From: JAMXLO01 sp963749575
Lineage (GTDB): Bacteria > Pseudomonadota > Alphaproteobacteria > Acetobacterales > Acetobacteraceae
NCBI GenBank assembly: GCA_963749575.1
Contig: CAVVNM010000022.1
Coordinates: 186,001-250,000 of the forward strand
Direction: 5' to 3'
DNA length: 64,000 nt
Positions 28,781-38,633 of the stretch are shown piece by piece (within the stretch, counting starts at the first letter, position 1; every line of letters begins with the position of its first letter). The position numbers and the translations under genes were made by a program. The notes below the pieces were generated by a model. That model saw only the letters and a list, made by a program, of their open reading frames with translations. It was not told the origin of the DNA and ran no database searches.

Positions 28781-28942
28781 GGGGTGACCGGACGACGCGA
28801 ATCCCGGCAAGGAACGTTATCCGATTTTGCCGCCGAGGAATTGCTCCTCGTTAGTCTATCCTTAACTTTATCTGCGACCAGATCTGCTTGCTGTCGGACT
28901 TGCGACCCTCCAGGCCGGCAATTCCGGAATTCGGCTCAAACC

Positions 28943-28967
28943 TTTGTTAACTCGCCATTGAATAAAA
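28943..28967 (+). promoter_or_regulatory. Promoter-like motif upstream of the cpa operon
   Basis: TTTGTTAACT, nine bases, ATAAAA; same words and spacing as 27204-27228. It ends 62 bases before the small coupled frame at 29030. Probably the shared promoter/regulator site of the pilin and assembly genes. Confidence 0.5.
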
Positions 28968-29029
28968 TCAATACCGGAATTCGTGACCTGGCAGGTTACT
29001 TATCGGCCCTTGCTACAGGAGGACAGTCG

Positions 29030-29131
29030 ATGCTGATCAGAAACGCCGATGCGCGCGTGCCATCCCAGCTCGATGCGGCCTCCGTGATGGCACACCTCAT
29101 TGCCGCTTCGCCGTCGAACTCATCGTCGTGA
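29030..29131 (+). CDS. 33-residue leader frame coupled to cpaA
   Basis: A short frame with a strong AGGAGG six bases before its ATG. Its stop overlaps the GTG of cpaA (GTGA), so its translation would feed ribosomes into cpaA. The peptide (MLIRNADARVPSQLDAASVM, AHLIAASPSNSSS) has no domain. The segment AHLIAA faintly resembles GLIAA of the Flp pilin, and the start-site context resembles that of flp, so it may be a decayed pilin copy serving as a leader. Confidence 0.45.
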   Translation: MLIRNADARVPSQLDAASVMAHLIAASPSNSSS

Positions 29132-29670
29132 CGGTTCGCATGTCCGACGCAGCCTCTGTGCATTACCTGCTGCAACCGGCCGTTCTCGGGACCGCAGCCG
29201 TGTTCCTTGGCATCGCCTCGCTGAACGACATCGCAACGCGCACAATCCCTGACCTGATGCCACTCGGTCTGGCCGCGATCGGCATAGCGGTCCGCCTGGT
29301 TGACGGCAACGCGATTGCCGCGCTCGTCGCTTCGGCGGCAATCCTGTTGCTCGGTGCAGTGTGCTGGCGGTTCGGCTGGCTCGGCGGCGGTGACGTGAAG
29401 CTGCTCGCTGCCTGTGCCTGGCTGGTATCGCCTCCTCTGGTGCCGCAACTCGTGCTGGTGACGGCGCTCACCGGCGGCGTCCTGGCGTGCCTCTACCTGG
29501 CCCTGAGCTGGATGGCGCGGGCCCCGCGGAGACCGACGCAAGCCGCACATCCGCGCACGCTCGCCGGGCGAATCTGGCGAGCGGAGCGCTGGCGCATCCG
29601 GCGCCGCGCATCTTTACCGTACGGCTGCGCCATCGCTGCCGCGACTCTCATCACCCTGTCCGGTTGGTAA
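29128..29670 (+). CDS. cpaA: Prepilin peptidase, TadV/CpaA type
   Basis: A 180-residue integral membrane aspartyl protease of the A24 family that cleaves Flp prepilins. Both catalytic aspartates are visible: SLNDIATRTIPDLM (D31) and WLGGGDVKLLAACAW (GGGDVK motif, about residue 88). About five hydrophobic helices are present, followed by a basic C-terminal stretch. GTG 29128 overlaps the stop of the small leader frame; ATG 29140 is an alternative. It is followed six bases later by cpaB. Confidence 0.9.
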   Translation: MTVRMSDAASVHYLLQPAVLGTAAVFLGIASLNDIATRTIPDLMPLGLAAIGIAVRLVDGNAIAALVASAAILLLGAVCWRFGWLGGGDVKLLAACAWLVSPPLVPQLVLVTALTGGVLACLYLALSWMARAPRRPTQAAHPRTLAGRIWRAERWRIRRRASLPYGCAIAAATLITLSGW

Positions 29671-29676
29671 CGCGAG

Positions 29677-30555
29677 ATGCTCGCGCGCGTCGCTCTGTTC
29701 GTACTGATGGCGGTTGGACTGGCAGGCTTCGGCGCCGTCGCCTGGGTAAACCTGCATCCTGCGAAACCGCCGGTGCCGACCGAGGCGACGGCACCGACCG
29801 ACCGGGTGGCGCTGCTGATTGCCGCCAGGCCGCTGCGTGCCGGCACCCTGTTGAAGCCCGAGGACCTCGCCGCCGAGCAGCGGGCCTCCAAGGATGTTCC
29901 CCCCGGTGCTCGGGTCGACACGGAAGCCGCTCGCAGTGACCTGCTGGGGGCCATGATCAGGCGCAACCTCGCCAAGGGCGATGTCGTGATGGTGAACGAT
30001 GCGCTCAATCCCGGCGATCGTGGCTTCCTGGCCGCGGTGCTTGGGTCCGGCATGCGTGCCGTCACCGTCGGCGTCGATGCGGTCTCGGGCCTCTCCGGGC
30101 TGGTCTGGCCAGGCGACCGGGTCGACCTGATCCTGACCCAATCGCAGGAAGGCTCGGACGTTCCGCCCTCGCACCGCGTATCCGGCGAGACAGTGTTGCA
30201 CGATGTGCGGGTGCTCGCGATCGATCGCCAGCTGATCCAGGGCGCCACATCGGAAAGCCCGGAATCGCAGGCGGCGCGGACCGTCACCCTGGAGGTGACG
30301 CCCTACGATGCGGAACGCGTCGTGGTCGCCACCAGACTTGGCCATCTTTCGCTGTCTGTCGTCGCCGTTACCCAGGCGACCGCAACGCCGGCGACCGCCG
30401 CGGGCCAGGAAACCGGCGCCCCGTCGCAGCGCCCAGGCAACGGGATCACCTGGGGCGGCGATGTGTCCTCGGCGCTGCGCGGCGGCTCCGGCAGCGACGG
30501 CACCACGGTACGGCTGTTTCAGGGACCTGCCGACAGCAAGGAGATCCACTTCTGA
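29677..30555 (+). CDS. cpaB: Flp pilus assembly protein CpaB/RcpC
   Basis: A 292-residue periplasmic protein anchored by an N-terminal helix (residues 4-24). An SAF domain is visible: LIAARPLRAGTLLKPEDLAAEQ, AMIRRNLAKGDVVM, GMRAVTVGVDAVSGLSGLVWPGDRVDLILTQ. It then reads ARTVTLEVTPYDAERVVVATRLGHLSLSVV. The length is normal and the frame intact. It probably links the secretin to the periplasm. The stop overlaps the cpaC start (TGATG). Confidence 0.93.
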   Translation: MLARVALFVLMAVGLAGFGAVAWVNLHPAKPPVPTEATAPTDRVALLIAARPLRAGTLLKPEDLAAEQRASKDVPPGARVDTEAARSDLLGAMIRRNLAKGDVVMVNDALNPGDRGFLAAVLGSGMRAVTVGVDAVSGLSGLVWPGDRVDLILTQSQEGSDVPPSHRVSGETVLHDVRVLAIDRQLIQGATSESPESQAARTVTLEVTPYDAERVVVATRLGHLSLSVVAVTQATATPATAAGQETGAPSQRPGNGITWGGDVSSALRGGSGSDGTTVRLFQGPADSKEIHF

Positions 30556-31998
30556 TGAAGCACCTGCTCGCAGCGACGGCACTGTCCATCGTGTTGATGC
30601 TTCAGGTTGCTTGGGCCGCTTCGGGTCCTGAGACCCCTGCCCCGCCTCCCGCGCCGGCCGCCACGCCATCCGGCACCACCAATGTCGTCAAGCTGCCGGT
30701 GCAGAACGTGATCACCCTCGATGCCGGCACCGGGCGCGTGATCCAGCTCTCCGCCGGTGCGGCGAGCGTGTTCGCCGCCGATCCCAAGGTGGCCGAGGTG
30801 CATCCGGCCAGCGCGACCAGCCTGTTCATATTCGGCGTGGCGCCTGGGCGCACGACGGTCGCTGCGCTGAGCGCAAGCGGCGCGCCGATCGCGCAATACG
30901 ATGTCGTCGTCAAACCATCCCGCTATGGTGCGGCCGAGGCGGAGTCAGCGATCGCGCGCGTGCTGCCCGGCGCCACCGTGCATGTCGAAACAATGCAGAA
31001 TGGTCTCGCCATCACCGGGCAGGTGAAGACCGCGGCCGACGCCGATCGCGTGGTGCAGATCGTGCGCGGCTATCTGCCCGCCGGGCAGACGGTCGACAAC
31101 CGGCTGTCGGTTGCCGCGAGCATTCAGGTCAATCTCCGCGTGCGCATTGCGGAGATGAGCCGCAACCTGGTCCGCCAGCTGGGGGTGAACTGGGAGGCGC
31201 TCGGCAACATCGGCAGAATTGGCGCGTTCCCGGCCCTGACGCTCAACGCCAACAAGGCTACCGCCGCCGCGATCATCGCCGCCACCAATCCGCTGGGGCT
31301 GGGCGTCAACTTTACCGGGCTGATCGACGCGCTCGCCCAGGAACTCGCTGGTACACGTCCTGGCGCAGCCGAACCTGACCGCGGTCAGCGGCGAGTCGGC
31401 GAGCTTTCTGGTCGGCGGCGAATTTCCCATCCCGGTCGCGCAACAGAACAACCAGGTGACGATCGAATTCAAGCAGTTCGGCGTCAGCCTGGCATTCGTG
31501 CCGACGGTTGCCTCGGACGGACAGATCTCACTGAAGGTCCGGCCTGAGGTGAGCCAGATCTCCAACCAGAATGCCGTCCAGCTCACGGCAGGCAATTCGA
31601 CCATCGTGGTCCCGTCCCTGATCGTGCGCCGAGCCGAAACCACGGTGCAGCTCGGCAGCGGCGAGAGTTTCGCGATCGCCGGACTACTGCAGGACAGCAG
31701 CAACGTTGCCGGCAGTGGCCTGCCGATCATGGGGGATTTGCCGATCCTGGGCGCACTGTTCCGTTCGGATCAGTTCCAGCGCAACGAGACCGAACTGGTG
31801 ATCGTCGTGACGCCATATATAGTCCGGCCGGTTGCCAGCCCCACGGCTCTCCGTCTGCCCGACGAGGGTTACCAGCCGCCGTCCGATCTCGAGCGGATCC
31901 TGCTGCTCCGCCAGAGCGCGCGGCCAACCAACGGTCCCGACGGGGCGAGCCTGGCGCCACCGCATATCCCCGGCAACGCCGGCTTCATCGTGCAATGA
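30555..31998 (+). pseudogene. cpaC: Type II/IV secretin CpaC/RcpA with a one-base insertion
   Basis: The outer-membrane secretin of the Tad pilus. A signal peptide (residues 1-21) precedes the N-domain (GRVIQLSAGAASVFAADPKVAEV, ITGQVKTAADADRVVQIV). The frame stays normal to LIDALAQ; then an extra G at about 31341 shifts it. In the next frame the secretin domain continues as NSLVHVLAQPNLTAVSGESA, VGGEFPIPV, VRRAETTVQLGSGESFAIAGLL and PILGALFRS to a stop at 31998. Removing one base restores about 480 residues, the family length. As it stands the pore domain is not made. Confidence 0.88.
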
Positions 31999-32011
31999 CG
32001 GAGATGCTCTC

Positions 32012-32308
32012 GTGCTGACACGTCAACTGCTTTGCATCGCCGCCGTGGCCCTGGCGGGCTGCGATGTGACCGATCCTTATCTCAGGCAAGGCGTGTGGCG
32101 CCCGGACAACGTCAACGAAGCCAATCTGCGAGCGATGGTGGTCGCGCCCTCAGACCTGGTGCGAGGCGTTTCCAGTCCGGTCGGCGACGGACAGCAGGCC
32201 GCGGCCGCCCTCGACCGCTTGAGGAATGACAAGCTGCGGCCGCTGCCCGACAGCGCCATCGCCAAGGTGGTGCCGGTCGCCACCGGCGGATCGCAAGGCG
32301 GCCAGTGA
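32012..32308 (+). CDS. CpaD-like pilus lipoprotein, short
   Basis: A 98-residue predicted lipoprotein. The GTG start at 32012 opens a signal sequence ending in the lipobox ALAGC (residue about 16). The mature protein (DPYLRQGVWRPDNVNEANLR, DLVRGVSSP, AAAALDRLRNDKLRPLPDS) matches the short CpaD-like lipoproteins that sit between secretin and CpaE in Tad loci of this order. It is shorter than Caulobacter CpaD (about 200). The stop overlaps the cpaE start (TGATG). Confidence 0.75.
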   Translation: MLTRQLLCIAAVALAGCDVTDPYLRQGVWRPDNVNEANLRAMVVAPSDLVRGVSSPVGDGQQAAAALDRLRNDKLRPLPDSAIAKVVPVATGGSQGGQ

Positions 32309-33560
32309 TGCCTCCCGACGTAGCGCTCGCGGACATCCCGCAGGACCAGGCGCCGGCGCGCCCCGACCGCAAGGATATCGTTGCCTTCGTCGCGGACGCC
32401 GAAACCGAGAACGTGCTGCGCGACGGGCTGAGCGAGGCAGCGCCACACGGGATCGAGTTCCACCGCGCCAACATTCGCGGCGCAATCGACCTGTTGCGGC
32501 AAATCGCGACGCCACGCGTGCTGATCGTGGATGTCGCCGGCGAGGGTCGCCCGCTGACCGCTCTCGAGGCATTGTCGGACGTGGTCGAGCCCGACGTCCA
32601 TGTGCTGCTGATCGGCGAGTTCAACGACGTCAATTTCTATCGGCACGCCACGCGGATCCTTGGCGTGAAGGAATATCTGTTCAAGCCGATCACTCGGGAC
32701 ATGGTCGCGCGCCATTTCGGCCCCATCATCCTGAACCGTTCGCGTCGGCCCGAAATCGATGCAGGGCGGCCGGGTCGTGACGATCACCGGCGTGCGCGGC
32801 GGAGTCGGTGCCAGCACGATCGCGGTCAATCTGGCCTGGCATCTCGGCAAACGGGCAAACCGTCATACCGTGCTGTTGGATGCCGATCTGTACCGGGGAA
32901 GCTGTGCCCTGCTGCTGAACGCCAAGTCCGGGGCCGGTCTGCGAACCGCCCTCGAGACGCCGCAGCGCATCGATGAACTGTTCATCGAGCGCTCGTCGCA
33001 GACGGTCACCGAACGCCTGCACGTGCTGTCCGGTGAGGAGAACCTGCTCGACCAGATCAAATACGAGCCAGGCGCCGCCATCCGCCTGATCGAAACGCTG
33101 CGGCGACGCTACAATTTCATCGTCATCGACGCGCCGTTCACCGGGAGTGAGCTGCATCGCGATCTGCTGATGTTGGGACATCAGCGTATCCTCGTCATGG
33201 AGCCGACACTGGTCGCGGTGCGCGATGCGCTCCGCCTGCTCGCTCTGCCGAATGGGCCATTGCAGGTGCATCGCGGGCTGCTGGTGCTCAATCGGCTGCA
33301 ACGCCCCGGAACGCTGACGCGTCACCAGATCGAAGACGCACTGAAGATGCCGGTCGACGTCGCCATCCCCGACCTGCCGAAGATTCGTGGAAAATGCCGC
33401 AAGCTTCGGCACCCCGGCCGCGCTGAACAACAAATTCTACAAGGGCATCATTGCTCTGGCCGCTCAGGCGGCAGCCGCATTCCCGGTTGACAGTTCGCCC
33501 GATGGCTCAGGTGCATCGGCGCAGCGTGGATGGAGGCATTTGTGGCCGCTGAAGAGGTGA
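32308..33560 (+). pseudogene. cpaE: Pilus ATPase-like CpaE/TadZ, two one-base insertions
   Basis: A localisation factor with an N-terminal receiver-like domain (VLIVDVAGEG, LGVKEYLFKPITRDMV) and a MinD/ParA-like domain (deviant Walker A ITGVRGGVGASTIAVNLAW, DADLYRG, FIVIDAP). The first domain ends RRPEI; an extra base at about 32758 moves the ATPase domain (MQGGRVVTITG) into the next frame. A second extra base at 33386, after DLPKI, moves the C-terminus (VENAASFGTPAALNNKFYKG) into the third frame, which stops at 33558-33560. Both shifts are +1. Otherwise all domains are present. Confidence 0.88.
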
Positions 33561-34943
33561 ACGAAGCTGTCCAGGAATTCAGCGAAGAGCCACCGGTCTG
33601 GTTCGGTCGTCGGCAGACAGCCGTGCAGTCCGCACCCGTCCAGGAGGCCGAACCGCCGCCTTCGGCACCCAGGCTGCCCCCTGGCGCGGCGATCGTCGAA
33701 TTACGAACGCTCTGTCTCGGCGAGATGGATCCGACCTCGCTGGCAAAGCTGACCCCCGAAGAACTGACCCAGGAAGTCGAACGTACGCTCGCCGAGATCG
33801 CCACCCAGCGGCGTATCCAGCTCAATGGCCGAGAGCAGCGGGCGCTCGCGCGCGAACTGGTCAACGACATGCTGGGGCTTGGCCCGCTCGAGCCCTTGCT
33901 CGAAGACGACCTGATCACCGACATCATGGTCAACGGGCCGGAAAAGGTGTTCGTCGAACGTCGTGGCAAGCTTGAACTGTCAGGCGTGCGCTTCCGCGAT
34001 GCCTCGCACGTCGCCCATGTATGCCAGCGAATCGCGTCCCGGGTCGGCCGTCGCATCGACGAGAGCACTCCGATGGTGGACGCGCGGCTGAAGGACGGCT
34101 CCCGCGTCAACATCGTCTTCCCGCCGCTCGCGCTCGACGGTCCCTACGTATCGATCCGCAAGTTCTCTCGCCACAGGATCGACTTCGCCAGGCTGATCGA
34201 ATTCGGCTCGATGAGCCAGCCGGTCGCACGTCTGCTGGAGATGGCGTCGCGCGCGCGTCTCAACGTGATCATCTCGGGCGGCACCGGCTCCGGCAAGACC
34301 ACACTGCTGAACGCGCTGTCACGCCTGATCGATATCGGCGAGCGCATCGTCACGATCGAGGACGCCGCCGAGCTGCAACTGCAGCAGCCGCACGTGGTAC
34401 GGCTGGAAACCCGGGTCGCCAGCCTGGAAGGCCGTGGCGAGGTGACCCAGCGCGACCTGGTCCGCAACGCCCTTCGCATGCGTCCCGATCGCATCATCGT
34501 CGGCGAGGTCCGTGGCAGCGAGGCCTTCGACATGCTGCAGGCGATGAACACCGGCCATGACGGCAGCATGTCCACCATCCACGCGAACACCGCCCGCGAT
34601 GCGCTGACGCGGATCGAGAACATGGTCCAGATGGGCAACATGGGCCTGCCCGCCCGCTCCATCCTGACCCAGATCATCGGCGCCGTGGACCTGATCGTGC
34701 AGATCGAACGCCAGCGCGACGGCGTGCGGCGGGTGGTCCAGATCACCGACGTCTGCGGCATGGAAGGCGATGTCGCCACTCTCAACGACATCTTCCATTT
34801 CGAGGTCGAGGGCGAAAGCCTCAGCGGGAAGCTCATCGGTCACTACCGGTGTACCCGGGCACGCCCGAGTTTTCACGAGCGTCTCACCTACGCCGGCGTG
34901 GACCGCAGCTTGGACCGCCGTCATGGACGAGGCGAGCAAATGA
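33530..34943 (+). pseudogene. cpaF: Pilus secretion ATPase CpaF/TadA, frameshifted near the end
   Basis: The hexameric motor ATPase powering pilin polymerisation. All nucleotide motifs are present in one frame: LLEDDLITDIMVNGPEKVFVE, Walker A ISGGTGSGKTTLLNAL, the Asp box VTIEDAAELQL, Walker B RPDRIIVGEVRGSEAFDML and the His box GHDGSMSTIHAN. After FHERLTYAGVDR an extra A at 34907 puts the last eleven codons (AWTAVMDEASK, stop 34941-34943) out of frame. The read-through product would run on into tadB sequence. Because only the tail is affected, some function could persist. The start at 33530 overlaps the end of cpaE. Confidence 0.88.
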
Positions 34944-35910
34944 CTCGCGCGCTATCATTTCAATTGGCGGCCGCCTGTCTTCTGTTGGTCCTGGCGTGTG
35001 CTGCCGCGGTGCCATTCATGCAGGCGGAGCAGCGCCGCCGCAAACTACAGGACCGTGTCGCGCAGTACGCCTCGCCGTTTGCGCGCGCCACCGTGATCCG
35101 ACGCGCGGGAGAAGAGCAGCGCCAGTGCAACCGACAGCAGCACGTCGAACAGTGTTGAACTGGCTGATACGTCTGGTGGCATTCGATCCCGCGCATCGCG
35201 ACAGCTACCCGCTCGCCTGGTGGGTCGTTGTGCCCGCGACGCTGCTGCTCGCACGGCTCGTGGTGGCGCTGGCGCAAGCGCTGCTGGGGAGCTCGGCGCT
35301 GTTGGCCCTGCCGCTGGTCTGGGCCCTGTTCATTCGCCAATTCTACCGCTGGTGCGAGAAGCGGCGCCTGCGGACACTGTTCGAGCAGTTTCCCGACGCG
35401 CTGTCGATGCTGGTGCGTGCGGTCCGCGTCGGCATCCCGATCACGGGGGGTATGCGCAATGTGGCAGCCGACAGCCCCGATCCCACCGGACCCGAGTTTC
35501 GTCAGGTCGCCGATCAGCTCGCCCTCGGCGTGACGCTGGAACAGGCGCTGCACGCTTTGGCCGACCGCAACCAGGTTCCTGAATATGGCTTCTTCGCCAC
35601 CGCTCTTGCGCTGCAGAGCGAGACCGGCGGGACCGTCAGCGAAACGTTGGAACGACTGGCCGACGTGATCCGCAAGCGGGTGGCATTGCGCGAGCATGCC
35701 CGCGCCCTGGCTTCCGAGGCTCGCACCAGTATCGGCATCCTCGCCGCACTGCCGGTGTTCGCGGGCAGCGCTCTCGCAGTCGTCAACCCCGACTACCTCA
35801 ACACACTGTTCACCGACCCGCAGGGACGGACCGTTTTCGCGATAGCCGTCACGTCGCTTACCGTCGGCATCGCCACGATGCGGACCATCGTGTCGCGGAG
35901 CCTGTCATGA
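34940..35910 (+). pseudogene. tadB: Tad pilus inner-membrane platform protein TadB, frameshifted
   Basis: A T2SF-family membrane protein. The first frame gives the N-terminal membrane helix (LAAACLLLVLACAAAVPFM) and a cytoplasmic linker. Around 35090-35150 the frame changes by a net -1, and the rest (VLNWLIRLVAFDP, two helices, then the T2SF domain LFEQFPDALSMLVRAVRVG, QLALGVTLEQALHALADRN, ALALQSETGGTVSETLERLADVI) runs to the stop at 35910. The exact slip is not resolvable because the linker is not conserved. It overlaps the cpaF end and the tadC start. Confidence 0.82.
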
Positions 35911-36843
35911 CCCGGCAGATGCTGTTCCTGATGGCACTGGCGGTCGCAATGTTCATCGTCGCCGGCATCGTCCTTAATCGCCAGTTGCGTCGTGAAGCCT
36001 TGCTCGCAATACGTGTGCGCGACGTGCAGCGCACAGTCGGCATCGAGGCCGTGGTTGCGCCGACCGACGCATCCCAATCGAAGCTCCTGGCGCTGGTTGC
36101 CGGTGTGGGCGAGGCGATCACCCGCGGAGGTCTGCTGTCGGCCAATACTTTGGAAGACCTGCAAGTTCGGCTGACCGCTGCTGGGTTTCGCGGGACGCAA
36201 CTCGCTGGCGGCGTTCATCGGCGCCAAGTTGCTGGCACTCGCCGGATTGCCCTTGCTGGTTTGGGTCATGAGCGCGCGAACCGGGTGGCCGCCGTCGATC
36301 CGCATCCCGGCGGTCGCTGGCGCGTGCCTCGCCGGATTGCTGCTCCCGGACTACGTGGTGCGGTCCTTGCACAAGCGCCATCTGAAGGCGGTCGAGCGCG
36401 GCCTGCCGGATGCTCTCGACATGCTGGTGATCTGCAGTGAGGCCGGGTTGGGGCTTGAACCAGCCATCGAACGGGTCGGTCGGGAGATCGGCCATGCCCA
36501 TCTGGCGGTGGCCGAAGAGCTGCTCAACGTGGCCCGCGAGATGCGCGTCAACGCTGACCGGCGCGCCGCGCTGATGAACATGGGCACGCGCACCGGGCTC
36601 GCGTCGCTGCGACGGCTCGGAGTCACGCTGGTGCAGACGCTGCAATACGGCACCCCGCTCAGTCAGGCGCTGCGAACCCTGTCGGCCGAAATGCGGCAGG
36701 AGGCGTTGACCCGGTTCGAGACCCGCGCCGGCCGGTTGCCGGCGCTGCTGACCGTGCCGATGATCGTGTTCATTCTGCCATGCGTGTTCCTGATCGTTGG
36801 CGGTCCCGCAATCGTCCACGTCATACAGCTGATGCGCCAATAG
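35907..36843 (+). pseudogene. tadC: Tad pilus inner-membrane platform protein TadC, frameshifted
   Basis: The second T2SF platform protein. The ATG at 35907 overlaps the tadB stop (ATGA). The first membrane helix and linker run to LTAAGFRG; an extra A at 36195 then shifts the frame. The next frame continues RNSLAAFIGAKLLALAGLPLLVWV, LPDALDMLVICSEAGLGLEPAIERV, LQYGTPLSQALRTLSAEMRQ and the final helix to the stop. Deleting one base restores a normal protein of about 311 residues. This is one of several +1 shifts in the locus. Confidence 0.87.
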
Positions 36844-36854
36844 GGAGCACAACC

Positions 36855-37589
36855 ATGAAACAGCTTGTCATAGCGGCATCACTGGCGCTGCTCGTCGGCT
36901 GCGCGGTGCCGGACAACACCAAGCGGACCGCCAATTCCGCCGACCTGCGCGTCGTCGACGCGGCGATGGCGAACGGGATGCCGCAAACGGCGCTTGCCGT
37001 GACGCGGGAGATCCTGCAGGTCGATCCTCGCAACGTCGAAGCGCTGTTGCGCCAGGGCGATACGCTCGTGGCGATGGGTCAGTCTGACGCCGCCGCGGAA
37101 TGCTATCTGCGAGTACTCGAGATCGATCCGCAGTCGGTGGACGGACTGCGAGGCCTTGGCCGGCTTCGTCTGGCCATGGGTCAGGCGCGGGAGGCGGAGG
37201 CCATGTTCCGCAAGGCGCTGGACCAGGCGCCGAACGACGCGGCCGCATTCAACAACCTGGGCATCGCGCTCGATCTACAGGATCGGCACGGCGAAGCCCA
37301 GACAGCCTACCAGGCGGCACTGACGCGACAGCCAGGAATGACGGCGGCGCAGGTCAATCTGGGGTTGTCTCTGGCACTCGCCGGCGCGACCGATCACGCC
37401 CTCGAAATTCTGCGGCCGCTGGCAATCGATCCGGCGGCGGATGGCAAGATCCGCGAGGACCTGGCGGTGGCATTGGCGCTTGCGGGTGATGCAGCCCAGG
37501 CGGGCAAGCTCCTGTCGGGTGAACTGCCGCAGGACAAGGTCGCGACTGCCCTTGCCGGTTATGCCGCCTTGAAGCTGTCCGCCAAATGA
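36855..37589 (+). CDS. tadD: TadD-like TPR lipoprotein
   Basis: A 244-residue predicted lipoprotein (lipobox LLVGC at residues about 13-17). It carries about five tetratricopeptide repeats (ALLRQGDTLVAMGQSDAAAECYLRVLEIDP, GLGRLRLAMGQAREAEAMFRKALDQAP, AAFNNLGIALDLQDRHGEAQTAYQAALTR), typical of the TadD factor needed for pilus assembly. ATG 36855 has GGGAG upstream. The frame is intact. The stop overlaps the next ATG. Confidence 0.9.
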   Translation: MKQLVIAASLALLVGCAVPDNTKRTANSADLRVVDAAMANGMPQTALAVTREILQVDPRNVEALLRQGDTLVAMGQSDAAAECYLRVLEIDPQSVDGLRGLGRLRLAMGQAREAEAMFRKALDQAPNDAAAFNNLGIALDLQDRHGEAQTAYQAALTRQPGMTAAQVNLGLSLALAGATDHALEILRPLAIDPAADGKIREDLAVALALAGDAAQAGKLLSGELPQDKVATALAGYAALKLSAK

Positions 37590-38068
37590 CACCTCGCCAT
37601 ACGTCAGGCGCGGTGGCGATCGAATTCGCCCTGGTCGGTCTGGCATTCATTTCACTTCTGCTGCTGGCGATGGAGACCGGTTGGCAGTTGTTGATCGACT
37701 CCGCGCTGGGCGCTGGCGCCAGGGCGGCTAGCCGCTTCGGCAGCACCGGCACCACGGTGGCAGCGGGGATAAACCCTGCTCCCCCCGACAGAAACACTTC
37801 GATCGAAGATCTCGTGATCCAGAACTCCGGCAATCTGCTGCTGCCCAACCGGCTGCAGATCACGGAAGCAAGCTATGCGAGCTTCGCCGCCATCACCGCC
37901 GGTGGCGCAAGCACACCCGGACCAGGCACCGCAAGCCAGGTCGTGCAGTACACTTTCACCTATACCCAGCCCTACCTGACGCCGATGGCAGCGGCGATCA
38001 CCGGCCAACAAAACCTGATCCACAGCGTGAACGTGACCGTACTCAATGAGCCATTCCCAGCGAATTGA
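37586..38068 (+). CDS. TadE-like pseudopilin
   Basis: A 160-residue minor pilin of the TadE family. The conserved N-terminus GAVAIEFALVGLAFISLLLLAMETG holds the processing site and the glutamate (position 5 after cleavage), followed by one hydrophobic helix. The rest is a Gly/Thr-rich extracytoplasmic domain (YTFTYTQPYLTPMAA). ATG 37586 overlaps the tadD stop (ATGA), and the 3' end overlaps the following gene by 23 bases. Intact. Confidence 0.9.
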   Translation: MTPRHTSGAVAIEFALVGLAFISLLLLAMETGWQLLIDSALGAGARAASRFGSTGTTVAAGINPAPPDRNTSIEDLVIQNSGNLLLPNRLQITEASYASFAAITAGGASTPGPGTASQVVQYTFTYTQPYLTPMAAAITGQQNLIHSVNVTVLNEPFPAN

Positions 38069-38633
38069 CCGGTGCGCCGGAGCGCGGCGCGGCGTGGCGG
38101 CAGTCGAATTCGCGCTGGTCGCGCCGTTCATCATGTTGCTGATGCTGGGCGGCACCGATCTGACCATCTTCATGCGGACCAAAATGCGTGTCGATGAGAC
38201 GGCAACCGAGGTTGCGATCGCGGTGACGCAGTACCAGAACCTGTATGACAGCGACTTCACCGGTCTGTTCAACGCAGCGCAGACCTTAGCCGGCACGACA
38301 CCGGTCACCGGCCTGTTTGGCGCGACGATCATCACCGGCATCGTCACCGACGCCAATGACAGACAGACGATCGCCTGGCAGAAGCGCAGCACACAGGCCA
38401 CGTTCAACAGTTTGTTCGGCACCGCCGTCGGAAGTGTTCCAAATCTACCGAACAGCTATCTTATGCCGAGCAGCGGAACGTTGATTGCGGTCGAAGTATT
38501 CACCTCAACTTCGCCGTGGGTCCTCAGCGCAAGTCTGATGGGCGCAGCCGGCACAACATCGCTTCGATCTTATGCGCTTTACCAACCCCGCCTCGGCTCT
38601 CTGTCGACGGTCACCGCGGGAACTCGACCATGA
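38046..38633 (+). CDS. Second TadE/TadF-like pseudopilin
   Basis: A 195-residue minor pilin with the same head, RRGVAAVEFALVAPFIMLLMLGGTDL, one hydrophobic helix and a long Thr/Ser-rich domain. The frame overlaps its upstream neighbour and ends in an ATGA overlap with tadG, so all three minor-pilin genes are translationally linked. Intact. Confidence 0.9.
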   Translation: MSHSQRIDRCAGARRGVAAVEFALVAPFIMLLMLGGTDLTIFMRTKMRVDETATEVAIAVTQYQNLYDSDFTGLFNAAQTLAGTTPVTGLFGATIITGIVTDANDRQTIAWQKRSTQATFNSLFGTAVGSVPNLPNSYLMPSSGTLIAVEVFTSTSPWVLSASLMGAAGTTSLRSYALYQPRLGSLSTVTAGTRP

